64,000 nucleotides of DNA from Hymenobacter gelipurpurascens (GTDB lineage Bacteria; Bacteroidota; Bacteroidia; Cytophagales; Hymenobacteraceae), in NCBI RefSeq assembly GCF_900187375.1, contig NZ_FYEW01000003.1:186001-250000 (forward strand). Direction: 5' to 3'. Both the position numbers and the translations under genes were made by a program. The first letter of the stretch is position 1, and each line of letters begins with the position of its first letter. This document shows, one piece after another, positions 52,001-59,685 of the stretch. Below the pieces are notes generated by a model that was given only the letters and a program-made list of their open reading frames with translations, ran no database searches and had not been told where the DNA came from.

Positions 52001-52540
52001 CGTCTGCTGGCCGGTGGCAGTTCTCTGGTTTCTATTGAGAAGATTACGAAAGCCATCTTCCAGGCCGTAACCGGCACCGAGCCGCCCCACAACTTCCGCG
52101 TTATCCTGGCCGACAACCCCAAGGAGGCCACCACCAACGGCGGTGTGCTCTTCGAGGAAAAGACCAACACGTCGGACTACGACAACATCAAGCCCGTGAA
52201 GTACAGTGGTGCCGTGGAAGGCACCGAACTCAATCAGCAGCGCTTGAAACTGAACCAGGTAGATGCTGACTTGAAAAACACGGTGCTCGAAAACGTGCGC
52301 AACTACCTTACCCTCGTGCTGGAAGGCGACGAAGTAGCTCCGTTGCTGCGCGAAGTAGGTGTAGACGTGGACCGTCAGCGCGTGAAGGACATTCTGCAGC
52401 GTGAAATCGAGGACAGCCTGAGCCTAGGCCTGCACCAGTTCCAGCGCCAGCTTTCCTCCGACGAAACCTTGCCGGAGACATTGTTCTTCCTGCCGCTGAA
52501 ACAGGCTTTGTATAACCTGAGCCGCGAGCTACAGGCGTAG
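49073..52540 (+). CDS. Large protein with C-terminal Hsp70/actin-type ATPase domain
   Basis: The product has 1155 residues. Residues 1-590 form a region I cannot assign; it has alpha/beta character without membrane segments. The ATPase starts at about 585: phosphate-1 VDFGTTNTHIAY (593-604), phosphate-2 IDIGGGTTDLLLF (about 826-838), and adenosine motif CFSGKGSLYLRLL (967-979). These are the three markers of the actin/Hsp70/sugar kinase superfamily. The last 100 residues are helical. The combination, next to a tubulin-like gene, is unusual. It likely hydrolyses ATP and acts in the cytoplasm, perhaps scaffolding the motor. Confidence 0.8.
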   Translation: MAKVLRLHNNGSQQVQGWQKTAPVTSTEINTVTDPAGGKSRNLAVSIPTPFARMHLFETAFDFLAREGQRNPGSVYHELTTHFWDLLELLYNYHLYTQAGRKITLRRWNAEAEIRRMRQDEGTRLLGETLQLYMQDERFRDFTDMYLVYYESPELAGGTRLLGGTSPLTILFTGPAVTPLDLERPQARGHYFDKQTVLLEDRDPQFREFVYELFLAYPQLQRREFAGSVYAGFDRSKINQLQMQGDRSAQQFATRYPALTDVQGNLVSVKGVPLPGRADQSAVTSSDLFIQPTREAIAGRPRPLVLRPNLTMPGANYLNGQPWDDRTPVPYYDEVALESRVLPGKGFKYPYLTVGDLLEDSLVELPYELNTQRFHIGKVTFQYGADGQGRARFPYLLPLKQAFFEYFTENELAELLTFTIDLSHVRVQLRVPVQAGRFITFERSYYTNPQNPKDAQGREILEKGRIVKATVGVGVFPFYKVRYQPEYNDLYKVMLVDADNSPTMLSRRYDLQFFVNGERITDQGAARRATRYERTQKSMATAGSTYYEVTGTHFDLVELTCPPATIGAEPARGLFVPRWRELDRGTRRFTFAVDFGTTNTHIAYADSPTAHPRPLTIGEADVQVEWLHAPVADAGLSAAQRYRTGAGQIWTYIATLQNREFVPSFVGEGGSVYEFPIRTAVCETTSFANEPAKVLSNINIGFSINTENASELPQNRFITNLKWSAELDPQGVSRIEAFFKEILLLLRHKAALHGGILEDTRVVWFAPLSFDGFLRNQFQQVWDESFQQVFKAKRPTICLTESVAPYYYLTATNQVVPNRDENVVNIDIGGGTTDLLLFADQKPAYSTSFRFAGDDLWGDGYARVQGAPKQNGLLRLGVGHAESLPDSEQNQEYKGYLRAALSNTDFGSADVTSLLFKYDDALRFTQALGLGKGRQLRVLFYLHYTSIIYHTAQLTKHLGLKTPRYLCFSGKGSLYLRLLAGGSSLVSIEKITKAIFQAVTGTEPPHNFRVILADNPKEATTNGGVLFEEKTNTSDYDNIKPVKYSGAVEGTELNQQRLKLNQVDADLKNTVLENVRNYLTLVLEGDEVAPLLREVGVDVDRQRVKDILQREIEDSLSLGLHQFQRQLSSDETLPETLFFLPLKQALYNLSRELQA

Positions 52541-52558
52541 ATTACATTGAAAAGTCGT

Positions 52559-52650
52559 TGTCATGCTGACCTGGTCGAAGCATCTCTACCGCAGTGCTAC
52601 CTTCATTTGATTAGCTCCGGTAGAGATGCTTCGACCAGCTCAGCATGACA
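52559..52650. repeat. GTCATGCTGAGC-family hairpin repeat
   Basis: Arms of about 33 bases starting TGTCATGCTGAC and ending CTACCG, with one mismatch, around a 25-base spacer. It occupies the gap between the ATPase gene and the bitopic membrane protein gene. Confidence 0.85.
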
Positions 52651-52754
52651 GCAGTTTGTGAGTATATAATAGTTAAGTACGTTTAGCTATTCCTGACAGA
52701 AACTGGGTGTTAACTCCAGATTTTCTCCTTTACCTGCTCCCTACCTAACACCCT

Positions 52755-54254
52755 ATGACCCTTTCCCGTCGCGCTGCTTCTTTGCTTACTGGCCTACTGC
52801 TTTTGGCGGCGGGCACCCGTGCCCAAACGCCGCTAGGCCAGCCCACCCTGGATGAGCAGAAGGTACAAATCTGGTGCGCCACGGTGCGCTACGTGTACGA
52901 CGATAACGGACGCTCCAACCTCAAGAGTAAGTTGCAGTGTGGTAGTTCACTGAATGCGTTTGAAGCCAGCATCAAGGCCGATAGCCAGCGGGTATACAGC
53001 GCGTTGTACCAACCGTTGGAGGGGAAGGGCGCGATGTACAAGGGTCTCGGCTCCAACTCGTCGCGGTTACAAAAGCTGACGACGGAAATCATTACCCGGT
53101 TGAAAGCTTCGCCTGCCCGCCGGGCAAACTCAGCCCGGATGCAGCGCCTGGCTACGCTGGAAACAGCTCTCAACAACTACGTGCAGAATGGTACGCCTAT
53201 CGGCGACCTCAGCAACGCGGAAGTAGCCACGGAAGTAGTGGACACTACCGCCACTTCTGATGACACCATGAGCGCTGCCACTGGTGATGCTGGCCTAGCC
53301 GAAGCAGGCGTGGCCTCCACTACAACCACTACCAGCAGTGGAGCAGGAGAAAGCCTGATGAACAAGTTCTTTGGGCCGCTGGCCCTGATTATGTCGCTGC
53401 TGAGCCTCGTGCTTTACTACTTACTACGGAAGAATATCGACGGGTTCCAGAAGGAATTGGGAGCACGGATTGATAAGCGGCGCGACGAGATTCTGGCGTT
53501 GCAAAATGCTCCTGCCGGTGGGCCTAGGCCTACTGGCTCGCCCGCCACTGACCGCCTCACGCCGGCTCAACAGCGCGAAGTAGAGAAGCTAGTGCAGCAG
53601 CGAGTAGAGGAAGAAATAAAGAAGCTAGGTGGGCAGCTAACAGGCAATTCTGTAGCTGGAAATGCACCCACGGCACCTTCTAAGCCGGCGCAGCCAATAG
53701 GCAAACCGGCCCCTGCTCCGGCGCCAGTAGCACAACCCGCAGCTCCAGTTACGCAGGTTGCGGCTCCAGCGGCTGTGGTGTACTCAGCGCCTACTCAACC
53801 TACGGAGGTTCCGGCTATGCCGCCCGTGATACCTGCTGGCCCGCCATCTGCCTCGCCCCGCGACGAATTCGAGAGCCTGGTACCACCCGTGCAATTACCT
53901 GCCCCAGTTGTAACGGCAGAGCCTGCCGCCGCTCAGCAGCAAACCCGCTTCGTGAAAGTGCCCGTGAACGGTGCCTTCAGTGAGTACGACCTCAGCGCCG
54001 AGCCCCAGCACGACAGCATCTACGAAATTCACCTTGACCCGCAGTGGCCGGAGCTGGCCACATTCAGCGTTACCTCCAACCAGGCAGTACACGCCTACGC
54101 CATCCAGAGTGCGCAATATTCTTTGCGCGAAGCCTGCAAATACCAGCAGCCTACTAGCCCGGTCACGCGCATCGTGACGGAGGAGGAAGGTGTTTTGCGC
54201 AAAATAGCCGGCGCTTGGCAGATAGAGCAGAAGGCCGCCATTCGGTTTGAGTGA
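52755..54254 (+). CDS. Bitopic membrane protein with Pro/Ala-rich linker, cluster gene 5
   Basis: The product has 499 residues. A signal peptide ends TRAQT. A periplasmic domain (about 25-190) contains two Cys (41 and 62) and ends in a Thr/Ser-rich stretch. A membrane helix lies at about 205-224, and Arg/Lys just after it place the rest in the cytoplasm. A helical segment (228-300) leads into a Pro/Ala-rich linker (about 300-390) and a globular C-terminal domain of about 100 residues (RFVKVPVNGAFSEYDLS onward). No family is recognised. The layout fits an adaptor that links an envelope component to the cytoplasmic ATPases. Confidence 0.65.
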   Translation: MTLSRRAASLLTGLLLLAAGTRAQTPLGQPTLDEQKVQIWCATVRYVYDDNGRSNLKSKLQCGSSLNAFEASIKADSQRVYSALYQPLEGKGAMYKGLGSNSSRLQKLTTEIITRLKASPARRANSARMQRLATLETALNNYVQNGTPIGDLSNAEVATEVVDTTATSDDTMSAATGDAGLAEAGVASTTTTTSSGAGESLMNKFFGPLALIMSLLSLVLYYLLRKNIDGFQKELGARIDKRRDEILALQNAPAGGPRPTGSPATDRLTPAQQREVEKLVQQRVEEEIKKLGGQLTGNSVAGNAPTAPSKPAQPIGKPAPAPAPVAQPAAPVTQVAAPAAVVYSAPTQPTEVPAMPPVIPAGPPSASPRDEFESLVPPVQLPAPVVTAEPAAAQQQTRFVKVPVNGAFSEYDLSAEPQHDSIYEIHLDPQWPELATFSVTSNQAVHAYAIQSAQYSLREACKYQQPTSPVTRIVTEEEGVLRKIAGAWQIEQKAAIRFE

Positions 54255-54292
54255 CTAAAGATCTGCTTAACAAGCTGTTAGACAACAAAGAG

Positions 54293-54389
54293 CGTCATGC
54301 TGAGCGGAGCCGAAGCATCTCGCGTGCTGACATTGGGTTACTAACTCAACATCAGCACGCGAGATGCTTCGGCTCCGCTCAGCATGACG
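54293..54389. repeat. 38-bp perfect-arm hairpin of the GTCATGCTGAGC family
   Basis: Arms at 54293-54330 and 54352-54389 are exact reverse complements over 38 bases with a 21-base loop. It is the best-preserved copy in the window. Confidence 0.9.
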
Positions 54390-54478
54390 TTCTTTTACAA
54401 TGTTTCAAATTAGGCTGGTTCCTGCAACTGCTCCGAGCCAGGGAGGGAACTGGTTTTTAGCCGTAGCTTCGTAGATGT

Positions 54479-55939
54479 ATGCTTGAAATTGTTCTTGAAG
54501 TGCTGGTAGTAGCCGTGGTGGTAGGCCTGCAGATCCGCACGTTTCTGCGGACGCGGGCCAATGCGCTGCGTCTAGGTCAGTTGTACCCGCCCAAGGAAGC
54601 CTTGCGCGTGGAGCACCGCATTGTGCTGCCCGACGGCCGCGACCTGCCGGATTACGCCGCCGACGCCCCACCGGAATCCTTCGCCTCCAACCTCATCAAG
54701 GCCGAAAACGCCTCCCCGGAGTTCCAGGAAATTCTGCTGGACACCAACGACTACCTGCGCCACAACAAAGGCGCGGCGGCAGATTTCGGCATTCTGAAAG
54801 ACATTTCGGAGCGCCAAAGTGAGGTGCTCGATAACAGCGTGCAAGCCAATGTAGCCACGCCGCTCTACCTAGGCCTGTTAGGTACGTTTCTAGGCGTAAT
54901 TCTGGGCCTAGTAGGCATTGCCCGCAACGGCGTATCGGATGAAAATGCCCTGACGCCCTTCCTCACCGGCGTGCTGATTGCCATGACGGGCTCCTTCGTA
55001 GGCCTGTTGCTGACGCTGCTCGGCAACGGGGTGCTGCGCCAGGCCCGCGAGAAGCTGGATCGGCAGCAGAACCAGTACTACACGTTTTTGCAGGCGCGCT
55101 TGCTGCCGGTGCTGCACGCCGATATGGCCAGCTCACTCACCAACCTGAAATCGGTGCTTGATGCGTTTAATCAGCAGTTTGTAGGCCAGGTAGAGCTGTT
55201 CAACCCGCTCATGGAGAAGGTGACCCAGAACATCCGGGTGCAAAGCGACTTCCTGGAACGCCTCGATACTATTGGCTACGATAAGATGGCCGCCGCCAAT
55301 ATTGCCGTGTTTGAGAAAGTGCGGGAGTCGGCGGAGATGTTTGGTGCCTTTACGGGCTACCAGCAGAAGCTGAACGAGATGCTGGCCAATGGCTACCAGT
55401 CGGCGCAGAGCGTGAACAGCATTCTGGACCGTTTACGCGGTTTCGAGAAGGGCATCAACGACCTAGGCCAGTACGTGGGCGGCAACAACAACTCTGTGCA
55501 GCTGATGCTGGATTTCTTCCAGAAGCACCAAGTAGAGCTGCGCAACCTCCGCGACCGGGCCGAGCAGCACATCGACCAGGCCGGCGTATCCCTGGCCGAC
55601 ATCATGACCCAGCGCCAGTCCCAGAACGAACGCCAGGCCCAACTGGCCTACGAGAAGTGGCAGCAGTATTTCGAGAAGCTCAACGCCGATAACATCTTCG
55701 AGAAGCTGCTGAAACAGCTGGAGCCATTCCAGAATCTCAATGTGCAGCAAGCCGACCTCAGCCGCGACGTAACAGCCACCCAGCGTGAGCTCTTACGAAA
55801 AGTTGAGCTGGACTCGCAGATTCAGGCCAAGTTGCTCTCCGAGCTTTCCAACCTGAATACGGTGCTGGTGAAGGCCACCTCCAAAAACCGTTTCCAGCGA
55901 TTTATGGATAAGCTGTTTGGGGGCGTGCAGCCGCAGTAA
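54479..55939 (+). CDS. TolQ/MotA/ZorA-like channel subunit with long cytoplasmic tail
   Basis: The product has 486 residues. Membrane helices lie at about 3-19, 128-148 (PLYLGLLGTFLGVILGL) and 160-183 (FLTGVLIAMTGSFVGLLLTLL). The last two carry the ExbB/TolQ/MotA core pattern, with GLLGTFLG followed by a Gly/Ala/Ser/Thr-rich helix. A largely helical, Gln/Glu/Lys-rich tail of about 300 residues (185-486) follows. TolQ and ExbB lack such a tail; ZorA of the Zorya defence system has one. Family members assemble as pentamers around a MotB/TolR-type dimer and conduct ions. The partner subunit is encoded at 56069. Confidence 0.8.
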   Translation: MLEIVLEVLVVAVVVGLQIRTFLRTRANALRLGQLYPPKEALRVEHRIVLPDGRDLPDYAADAPPESFASNLIKAENASPEFQEILLDTNDYLRHNKGAAADFGILKDISERQSEVLDNSVQANVATPLYLGLLGTFLGVILGLVGIARNGVSDENALTPFLTGVLIAMTGSFVGLLLTLLGNGVLRQAREKLDRQQNQYYTFLQARLLPVLHADMASSLTNLKSVLDAFNQQFVGQVELFNPLMEKVTQNIRVQSDFLERLDTIGYDKMAAANIAVFEKVRESAEMFGAFTGYQQKLNEMLANGYQSAQSVNSILDRLRGFEKGINDLGQYVGGNNNSVQLMLDFFQKHQVELRNLRDRAEQHIDQAGVSLADIMTQRQSQNERQAQLAYEKWQQYFEKLNADNIFEKLLKQLEPFQNLNVQQADLSRDVTATQRELLRKVELDSQIQAKLLSELSNLNTVLVKATSKNRFQRFMDKLFGGVQPQ

Positions 55940-56061
55940 CCCCACCCCAACCCCTCCCCACAGGGAGAGGGGCTCTAGTTTCTAGTTTAAAAGAAAAGTT
56001 ACCCCGAGCGCTCTTCGTCTGGCTCCCCCTCTCCCGGAGGGGAGGGGGTCGGGGGGTGGGG
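55940..56061. repeat. Inverted repeat of CCCCACCCC/GGGGTGGGG type
   Basis: The spacer starts CCCCACCCCAACCCCTCCCC and ends in GGGGGGTGGGG, with inner GGGAGAGGGG and CCCCTCTCCC elements. It fills almost the whole gap between the channel gene and its OmpA-family partner, so both transcripts must read through a very stable hairpin. Confidence 0.75.
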
Positions 56062-56068
56062 TCAAGCC

Positions 56069-56746
56069 ATGAACAACACCACCTCTAACAAACGCCAAAG
56101 CAACGACTTCTTCTGGCCCAGCTACGTGGACCTGATGACGTCCTTGTTCGTGGTGATGCTGGTGCTGTTTGTGTATAGTTTCAAGCTGTTCAAGGACCGG
56201 GAAGGAGAGTTGAAGCAGGCCAATGGTGAGCTGAAAGCTAAGGCCATTGAGCTGGAGCAGATAACCAAGATTCGGCGCTCCTTGCAGCAGCTAGAGGGCA
56301 AATACTTTAAGTACGACCCTGCCAATGAGCGCCACGAGTTGCTAGTGCCCGTGCAGTTCAAAGCCGGCCGCGACGAGATACAGGAGGCCTACAAACCTGC
56401 CCTGCTGCAAGCGGGCCGCACGTTGCGCTCTGTCCTCAAAAGCATCAAAACCGACCAGCCCGTGCGCTACCTCGTGATTGTGGAGGGCATGGCCGCCCGC
56501 TACCCCCAGGGCGACCCGCGCAACACCCGCGAGGAGCAAACCACCTACCAGCTCAGCTACCGCCGCGCCCTGAACCTGCTGAACTTCTGGCGGCAAAACG
56601 GCATCAATTTCAGTCAGGACCGCAGCATTGAGCTCATCATTGGGGGCAGCGGCTTCTACGGCACCGGCCGCTACCAGGGCCGCCGCGAGGGCGACAACAA
56701 GCGTTTCCTGATTCAGGTGATTCCGAAGGTGGGCCGCATGCAGTAG
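56069..56746 (+). CDS. MotB/ZorB-like OmpA-family motor subunit
   Basis: The product has 225 residues. A short cytoplasmic N-terminus (SNDFFWPSYVDL) leads to one membrane helix (about 18-38) with Asp21, the position of the proton-binding Asp in MotB (Y-x-D-L-M-T). A helical linker (40-85) follows, then a periplasmic OmpA/MotB-type domain (about 110-225) with LVIVEGMAAR where peptidoglycan-binding OmpA has GHTD, and LSYRRALNLLNFW matching LSxxRAxxV. It pairs with the upstream channel subunit as a stator or rotor. Loss of the HTD residues suggests it does not bind peptidoglycan in the usual way. Confidence 0.82.
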   Translation: MNNTTSNKRQSNDFFWPSYVDLMTSLFVVMLVLFVYSFKLFKDREGELKQANGELKAKAIELEQITKIRRSLQQLEGKYFKYDPANERHELLVPVQFKAGRDEIQEAYKPALLQAGRTLRSVLKSIKTDQPVRYLVIVEGMAARYPQGDPRNTREEQTTYQLSYRRALNLLNFWRQNGINFSQDRSIELIIGGSGFYGTGRYQGRREGDNKRFLIQVIPKVGRMQ

Positions 56747-56832
56747 GATGCTTTAACAAACCTGCCGCCTAGGCCTGTTCTCTCTCCTGAAGTTGTGGTT
56801 TAACTTCGGCGCTTCTCTCGCTATTCTCCCTC

Positions 56833-59034
56833 ATGCAAAAACTCACAATTCCCGTATTAGCCCTGGCAGCGCTGGCCTCGTGCCGGTCTGCTCAGCCGAG
56901 CGCACCGGCTAAGCCGGTTGCCACGCCCAAGGCAGCTGGTGCCGCTACGAAATCTACAGCTACTTCTTCCGTGCAATACCCTGAAACCAAGAAAGGTACC
57001 GTCAAGGACGATTATTTCGGCACGCCTGTGGCCGACCCTTACCGCTGGCTCGAAGACCCCGACTCGCCGGAAACCAAGGCGTGGGTAGAAGCCGAAAACA
57101 AGGTCACGTTTGACTACCTGGGCCAGATCAAGTTTCGGGACAAAATTCGGGAGCGGCTCACGAGCATCTGGAACTATGAGCGGTTCGGGATTCCACAGCA
57201 GGAAGGCAATCAGCTGTATTTCAGCAAGAACGACGGCCTGCAGAATCAAGCCGTGCTCTACACCCAGCAAAACGGGCAGGAAGGCCAGCCAGATGTACTG
57301 CTCGACCCCAACAAGTTCTCCGCCGACGGCACTACGGCGCTAGCCGGCACCTATTTCTCCAATGACCACCGCTACCTGGCCTACGCCACCAGCGGCGGCG
57401 GCTCCGACTGGCAGCAGCTGAAGGTAATGGACCTGAAAACCCGCCAGCCGCTCACCGATGAGTTGCAGTGGGTGAAAGTATCGGGGGCGGCGTGGTATAA
57501 AAACGGCTTCTTCTATAGCCGCTACGACGCGCCGAAGAAAGGCGAAAACCAGCTTTCCGGCAAAAACGAGTACCACAAGGTGTACTACCACCAGCTCGGC
57601 AAACCCCAGAGTACCGATAAACTGGTGTACGAGGACGCCAAAATGGCCCTGGGTTTCCGCACCGTGGGCACTACTGAGGATGAGCGCTTCCTGGTGCTCT
57701 ACCTCACCGATGGCAAAGCCGATGGCAACCGCCTCTCGGTACGTGACCTGACGGACCCCAAACAGGCTAACTCCTTCACGCCGCTCATCAGCAGCTACGA
57801 GCACAACAACTCCGTAGTCGGCAATGTGGGCGGGCAGCTGCTGGTGCTCACCAACTACAAGGCGCCGCGCTACCGCGTCGTGCTCATCGACCCCAAAAAG
57901 CCCCAAGAGGCCAACTGGAAAGAAATACTGCCCCAAACCGAGAACAAGCTGGAAGGCGTTGACCAGGTAGGCGGCTACCTCGTGGCCTCGTACCTGAAAG
58001 ATGCCAGTAGCCTCGTGAAAGTATACACCGAGAAGGGTGTATTTAAGCACGATGTAGCCCTGCCGGCCATTGGCACGGCCTCGGGCTTCGGCGGCAAGCG
58101 CGAATCGAAGTCGGTGTACTATGCCTTCACTTCGTTCACCTACCCGACGACTATCTATAAGTACGACCTCGCCACGAACACCAGCACCGTGTTCCGGGCG
58201 CCTACCGTGGATGTGAAGCCCGATGAGTACGTGACCAACCAGGTGTTCTTCGCCAGCAAGGACGGCACGAAGATTCCGATGTTCATCACCCACAAGAAGG
58301 GCATCAAGCTGAACGGGCAAAACCCCACGTACCTCTACGCCTACGGTGGCTTCAATATCTCGCTGACGCCGGGCTTCTCGGTAGCCCGCATGCTGTGGCT
58401 GGAAAACGGCGGCGTGCTGGCCGTGCCGAACCTGCGCGGCGGCGGCGAGTATGGCGAGGCATGGCACCAGGCCGGCATGACGCCCAACAAGCAGAACGTA
58501 TTCGACGACTTTATTGCTGCCGCCGAGTACCTGAAAGTAACCGGTTACACCACCACCGAGAAGCTGGCCATGGCCGGCGGCTCCAACGGTGGCCTACTGG
58601 TGGGCGCCACCATGACCCAGCGCCCCGACCTCTGCGGCGTGGCCTTCCCGGCCGTGGGCGTAATGGATATGCTGCGCTACCAGAAGTTCACCATCGGCTG
58701 GAACTGGGCCCCCGAGTACGGCACCTCCGACAACTACAACCAGTTCCAGAACCTCTACCGGTTTTCGCCGCTGCACACCCTGAAGCCCGGTACCAGCTAC
58801 CCCGCCACTATGATTACCACCGCCGACCACGACGACCGCGTGGTGCCGGCGCACTCCTTTAAGTTTGCTGCCGCGCTGCAGGCCGCCAACGAAGGCCCTA
58901 GGCCACAGCTCATTCGGGTGGATGTGAATGCGGGCCACGGCGCCGGCAAAAGCACCAAGCTGCAGATTGAGGAATGGGCCGATATCTGGGCGTTTGCCTA
59001 CCAGAACATGGGCGTGAACCCGTATAAGAAATGA
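56833..59034 (+). CDS. S9 family prolyl oligopeptidase lipoprotein
   Basis: The product has 733 residues. The lipobox Cys is at LASC (residue 17). The propeller domain opens VADPYRWLEDPDSPETKAWVEAEN, the typical S9A start. The hydrolase domain carries Ser584 in GGSNGGLLV, the catalytic Asp in HDDRVVPAHSFKF, and His702 in VNAGHGAG. S9A enzymes cut short peptides after proline. Exported forms degrade peptides in the periplasm. It begins 86 bases after the MotB-like gene, so read-through is possible, but function does not tie it to the motor cluster. Confidence 0.93.
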   Translation: MQKLTIPVLALAALASCRSAQPSAPAKPVATPKAAGAATKSTATSSVQYPETKKGTVKDDYFGTPVADPYRWLEDPDSPETKAWVEAENKVTFDYLGQIKFRDKIRERLTSIWNYERFGIPQQEGNQLYFSKNDGLQNQAVLYTQQNGQEGQPDVLLDPNKFSADGTTALAGTYFSNDHRYLAYATSGGGSDWQQLKVMDLKTRQPLTDELQWVKVSGAAWYKNGFFYSRYDAPKKGENQLSGKNEYHKVYYHQLGKPQSTDKLVYEDAKMALGFRTVGTTEDERFLVLYLTDGKADGNRLSVRDLTDPKQANSFTPLISSYEHNNSVVGNVGGQLLVLTNYKAPRYRVVLIDPKKPQEANWKEILPQTENKLEGVDQVGGYLVASYLKDASSLVKVYTEKGVFKHDVALPAIGTASGFGGKRESKSVYYAFTSFTYPTTIYKYDLATNTSTVFRAPTVDVKPDEYVTNQVFFASKDGTKIPMFITHKKGIKLNGQNPTYLYAYGGFNISLTPGFSVARMLWLENGGVLAVPNLRGGGEYGEAWHQAGMTPNKQNVFDDFIAAAEYLKVTGYTTTEKLAMAGGSNGGLLVGATMTQRPDLCGVAFPAVGVMDMLRYQKFTIGWNWAPEYGTSDNYNQFQNLYRFSPLHTLKPGTSYPATMITTADHDDRVVPAHSFKFAAALQAANEGPRPQLIRVDVNAGHGAGKSTKLQIEEWADIWAFAYQNMGVNPYKK

Positions 59035-59101
59035 GTTGCCGGCTGCCGGTGGGCAATAGTGGGTTAGCAACTATCAACTGGCAACTGGTAACTAACAACT
59101 C
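59033..59101. repeat. Second copy of the GAGTTGCC inverted repeat
   Basis: GAGTTGCCGGCTGCC at the left and CAACTGGCAACTGG with AACAACTC at the right are imperfect inverted copies related to 42575-42664. It begins inside the stop codon of the peptidase gene. Confidence 0.6.
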
Positions 59102-59109
59102 ATTTACCG

Positions 59110-59117
59110 TATCTTCG
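59110..59117 (+). promoter_or_regulatory. -7-like element of the small lipoprotein gene
   Basis: TATCTTCG, a TAnnTTTG variant, lies about 45 bases before the ATG at 59162. Confidence 0.35.
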
Positions 59118-59161
59118 CGGCCGCAACTCGCGTAATTGCCTCTGTTCTTTTGCTTTCAGAT

Positions 59162-59395
59162 ATGAAAAAAACGCTTCTGTTCGGTCTGTTGGCCGCCTCG
59201 ATGACGCTGTCCGTAACCTCTTGCCACAACCCCGACTACAAATCGGATGAGGATATTGTAGAACAGCCGCTGCCCCCCATTCCGGCTGCTCCTGACACTA
59301 CCGGCGGCAAAACGGCCCCTGCTAACGCGGCCAACCGCGAAATTAACGCCGTCAACGCCACGGAAGACATCAAGAAGATGCAGCCCGTCATGTAA
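59162..59395 (+). CDS. Small lipoprotein of unknown function
   Basis: The product has 77 residues from the ATG at 59162. A signal peptide ends at the Cys in VTSC (residue 20). The mature part of about 57 residues is rich in Pro, Ala and Asn with a Glu/Asp start, no predicted fold, and a C-terminus ending KKMQPVM. Nothing identifies a role. The start and lipobox make it a credible gene despite its size. Confidence 0.65.
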   Translation: MKKTLLFGLLAASMTLSVTSCHNPDYKSDEDIVEQPLPPIPAAPDTTGGKTAPANAANREINAVNATEDIKKMQPVM

Positions 59396-59513
59396 TTTCA
59401 GCCACCTGGCTTTATATACGCAGCGCCCACTTGCTCCCAGCAGGTGGGCGCTGATGCGTTAGGTGGCCTAGGCTATGTTGAACGACAGATAAAGAAAACG
59501 TCGTTAAAAATAA

Positions 59514-59612
59514 ACGTCATGCTGAGCGCAGCCGACGCATCTCGCGTGCTGGCGTTGAGTTACTATTGCCACATCAGCATGCGAGATGCTTCGACTGCGC
59601 TCAGTATGACGT
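59514..59612. repeat. GTCATGCTGAGC-family hairpin repeat
   Basis: Arms starting ACGTCATGCTGAGCGCAG and ending with its complement at 59612, with a few mismatches, around a central spacer. It lies between the small lipoprotein and acetyltransferase genes. Confidence 0.85.
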
Positions 59613-59673
59613 GCTTTATGTTTTCCACACACCCTAGGCCACTTGCCTGACGAAAATCAGCGGATTCTTGCTG

Positions 59674-59681
59674 TACCTTTG
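59674..59681 (+). promoter_or_regulatory. -7 promoter element of the acetyltransferase gene
   Basis: TACCTTTG is an exact TAnnTTTG match, ending four bases before the ATG at 59686; this points to a leaderless or nearly leaderless mRNA. Confidence 0.55.
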
Positions 59682-59685
59682 CGCC

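Noticed and set aside
54479..56746. Complete Zorya defence system
   Set aside because: The motor pair resembles ZorA and ZorB, but no ZorC, ZorD or ZorE gene is adjacent, and the neighbours belong to other families.
54479..56746. Gliding-motility GldL/GldM pair
   Set aside because: The first protein has a MotA/TolQ-type pattern and a very long tail, unlike GldL, and the second is far shorter than GldM and carries an OmpA-type domain.
57340..58467. 375-residue minus-strand open frame
   Set aside because: Antisense to the S9 peptidase gene with no recognisable motif; shadow frame.
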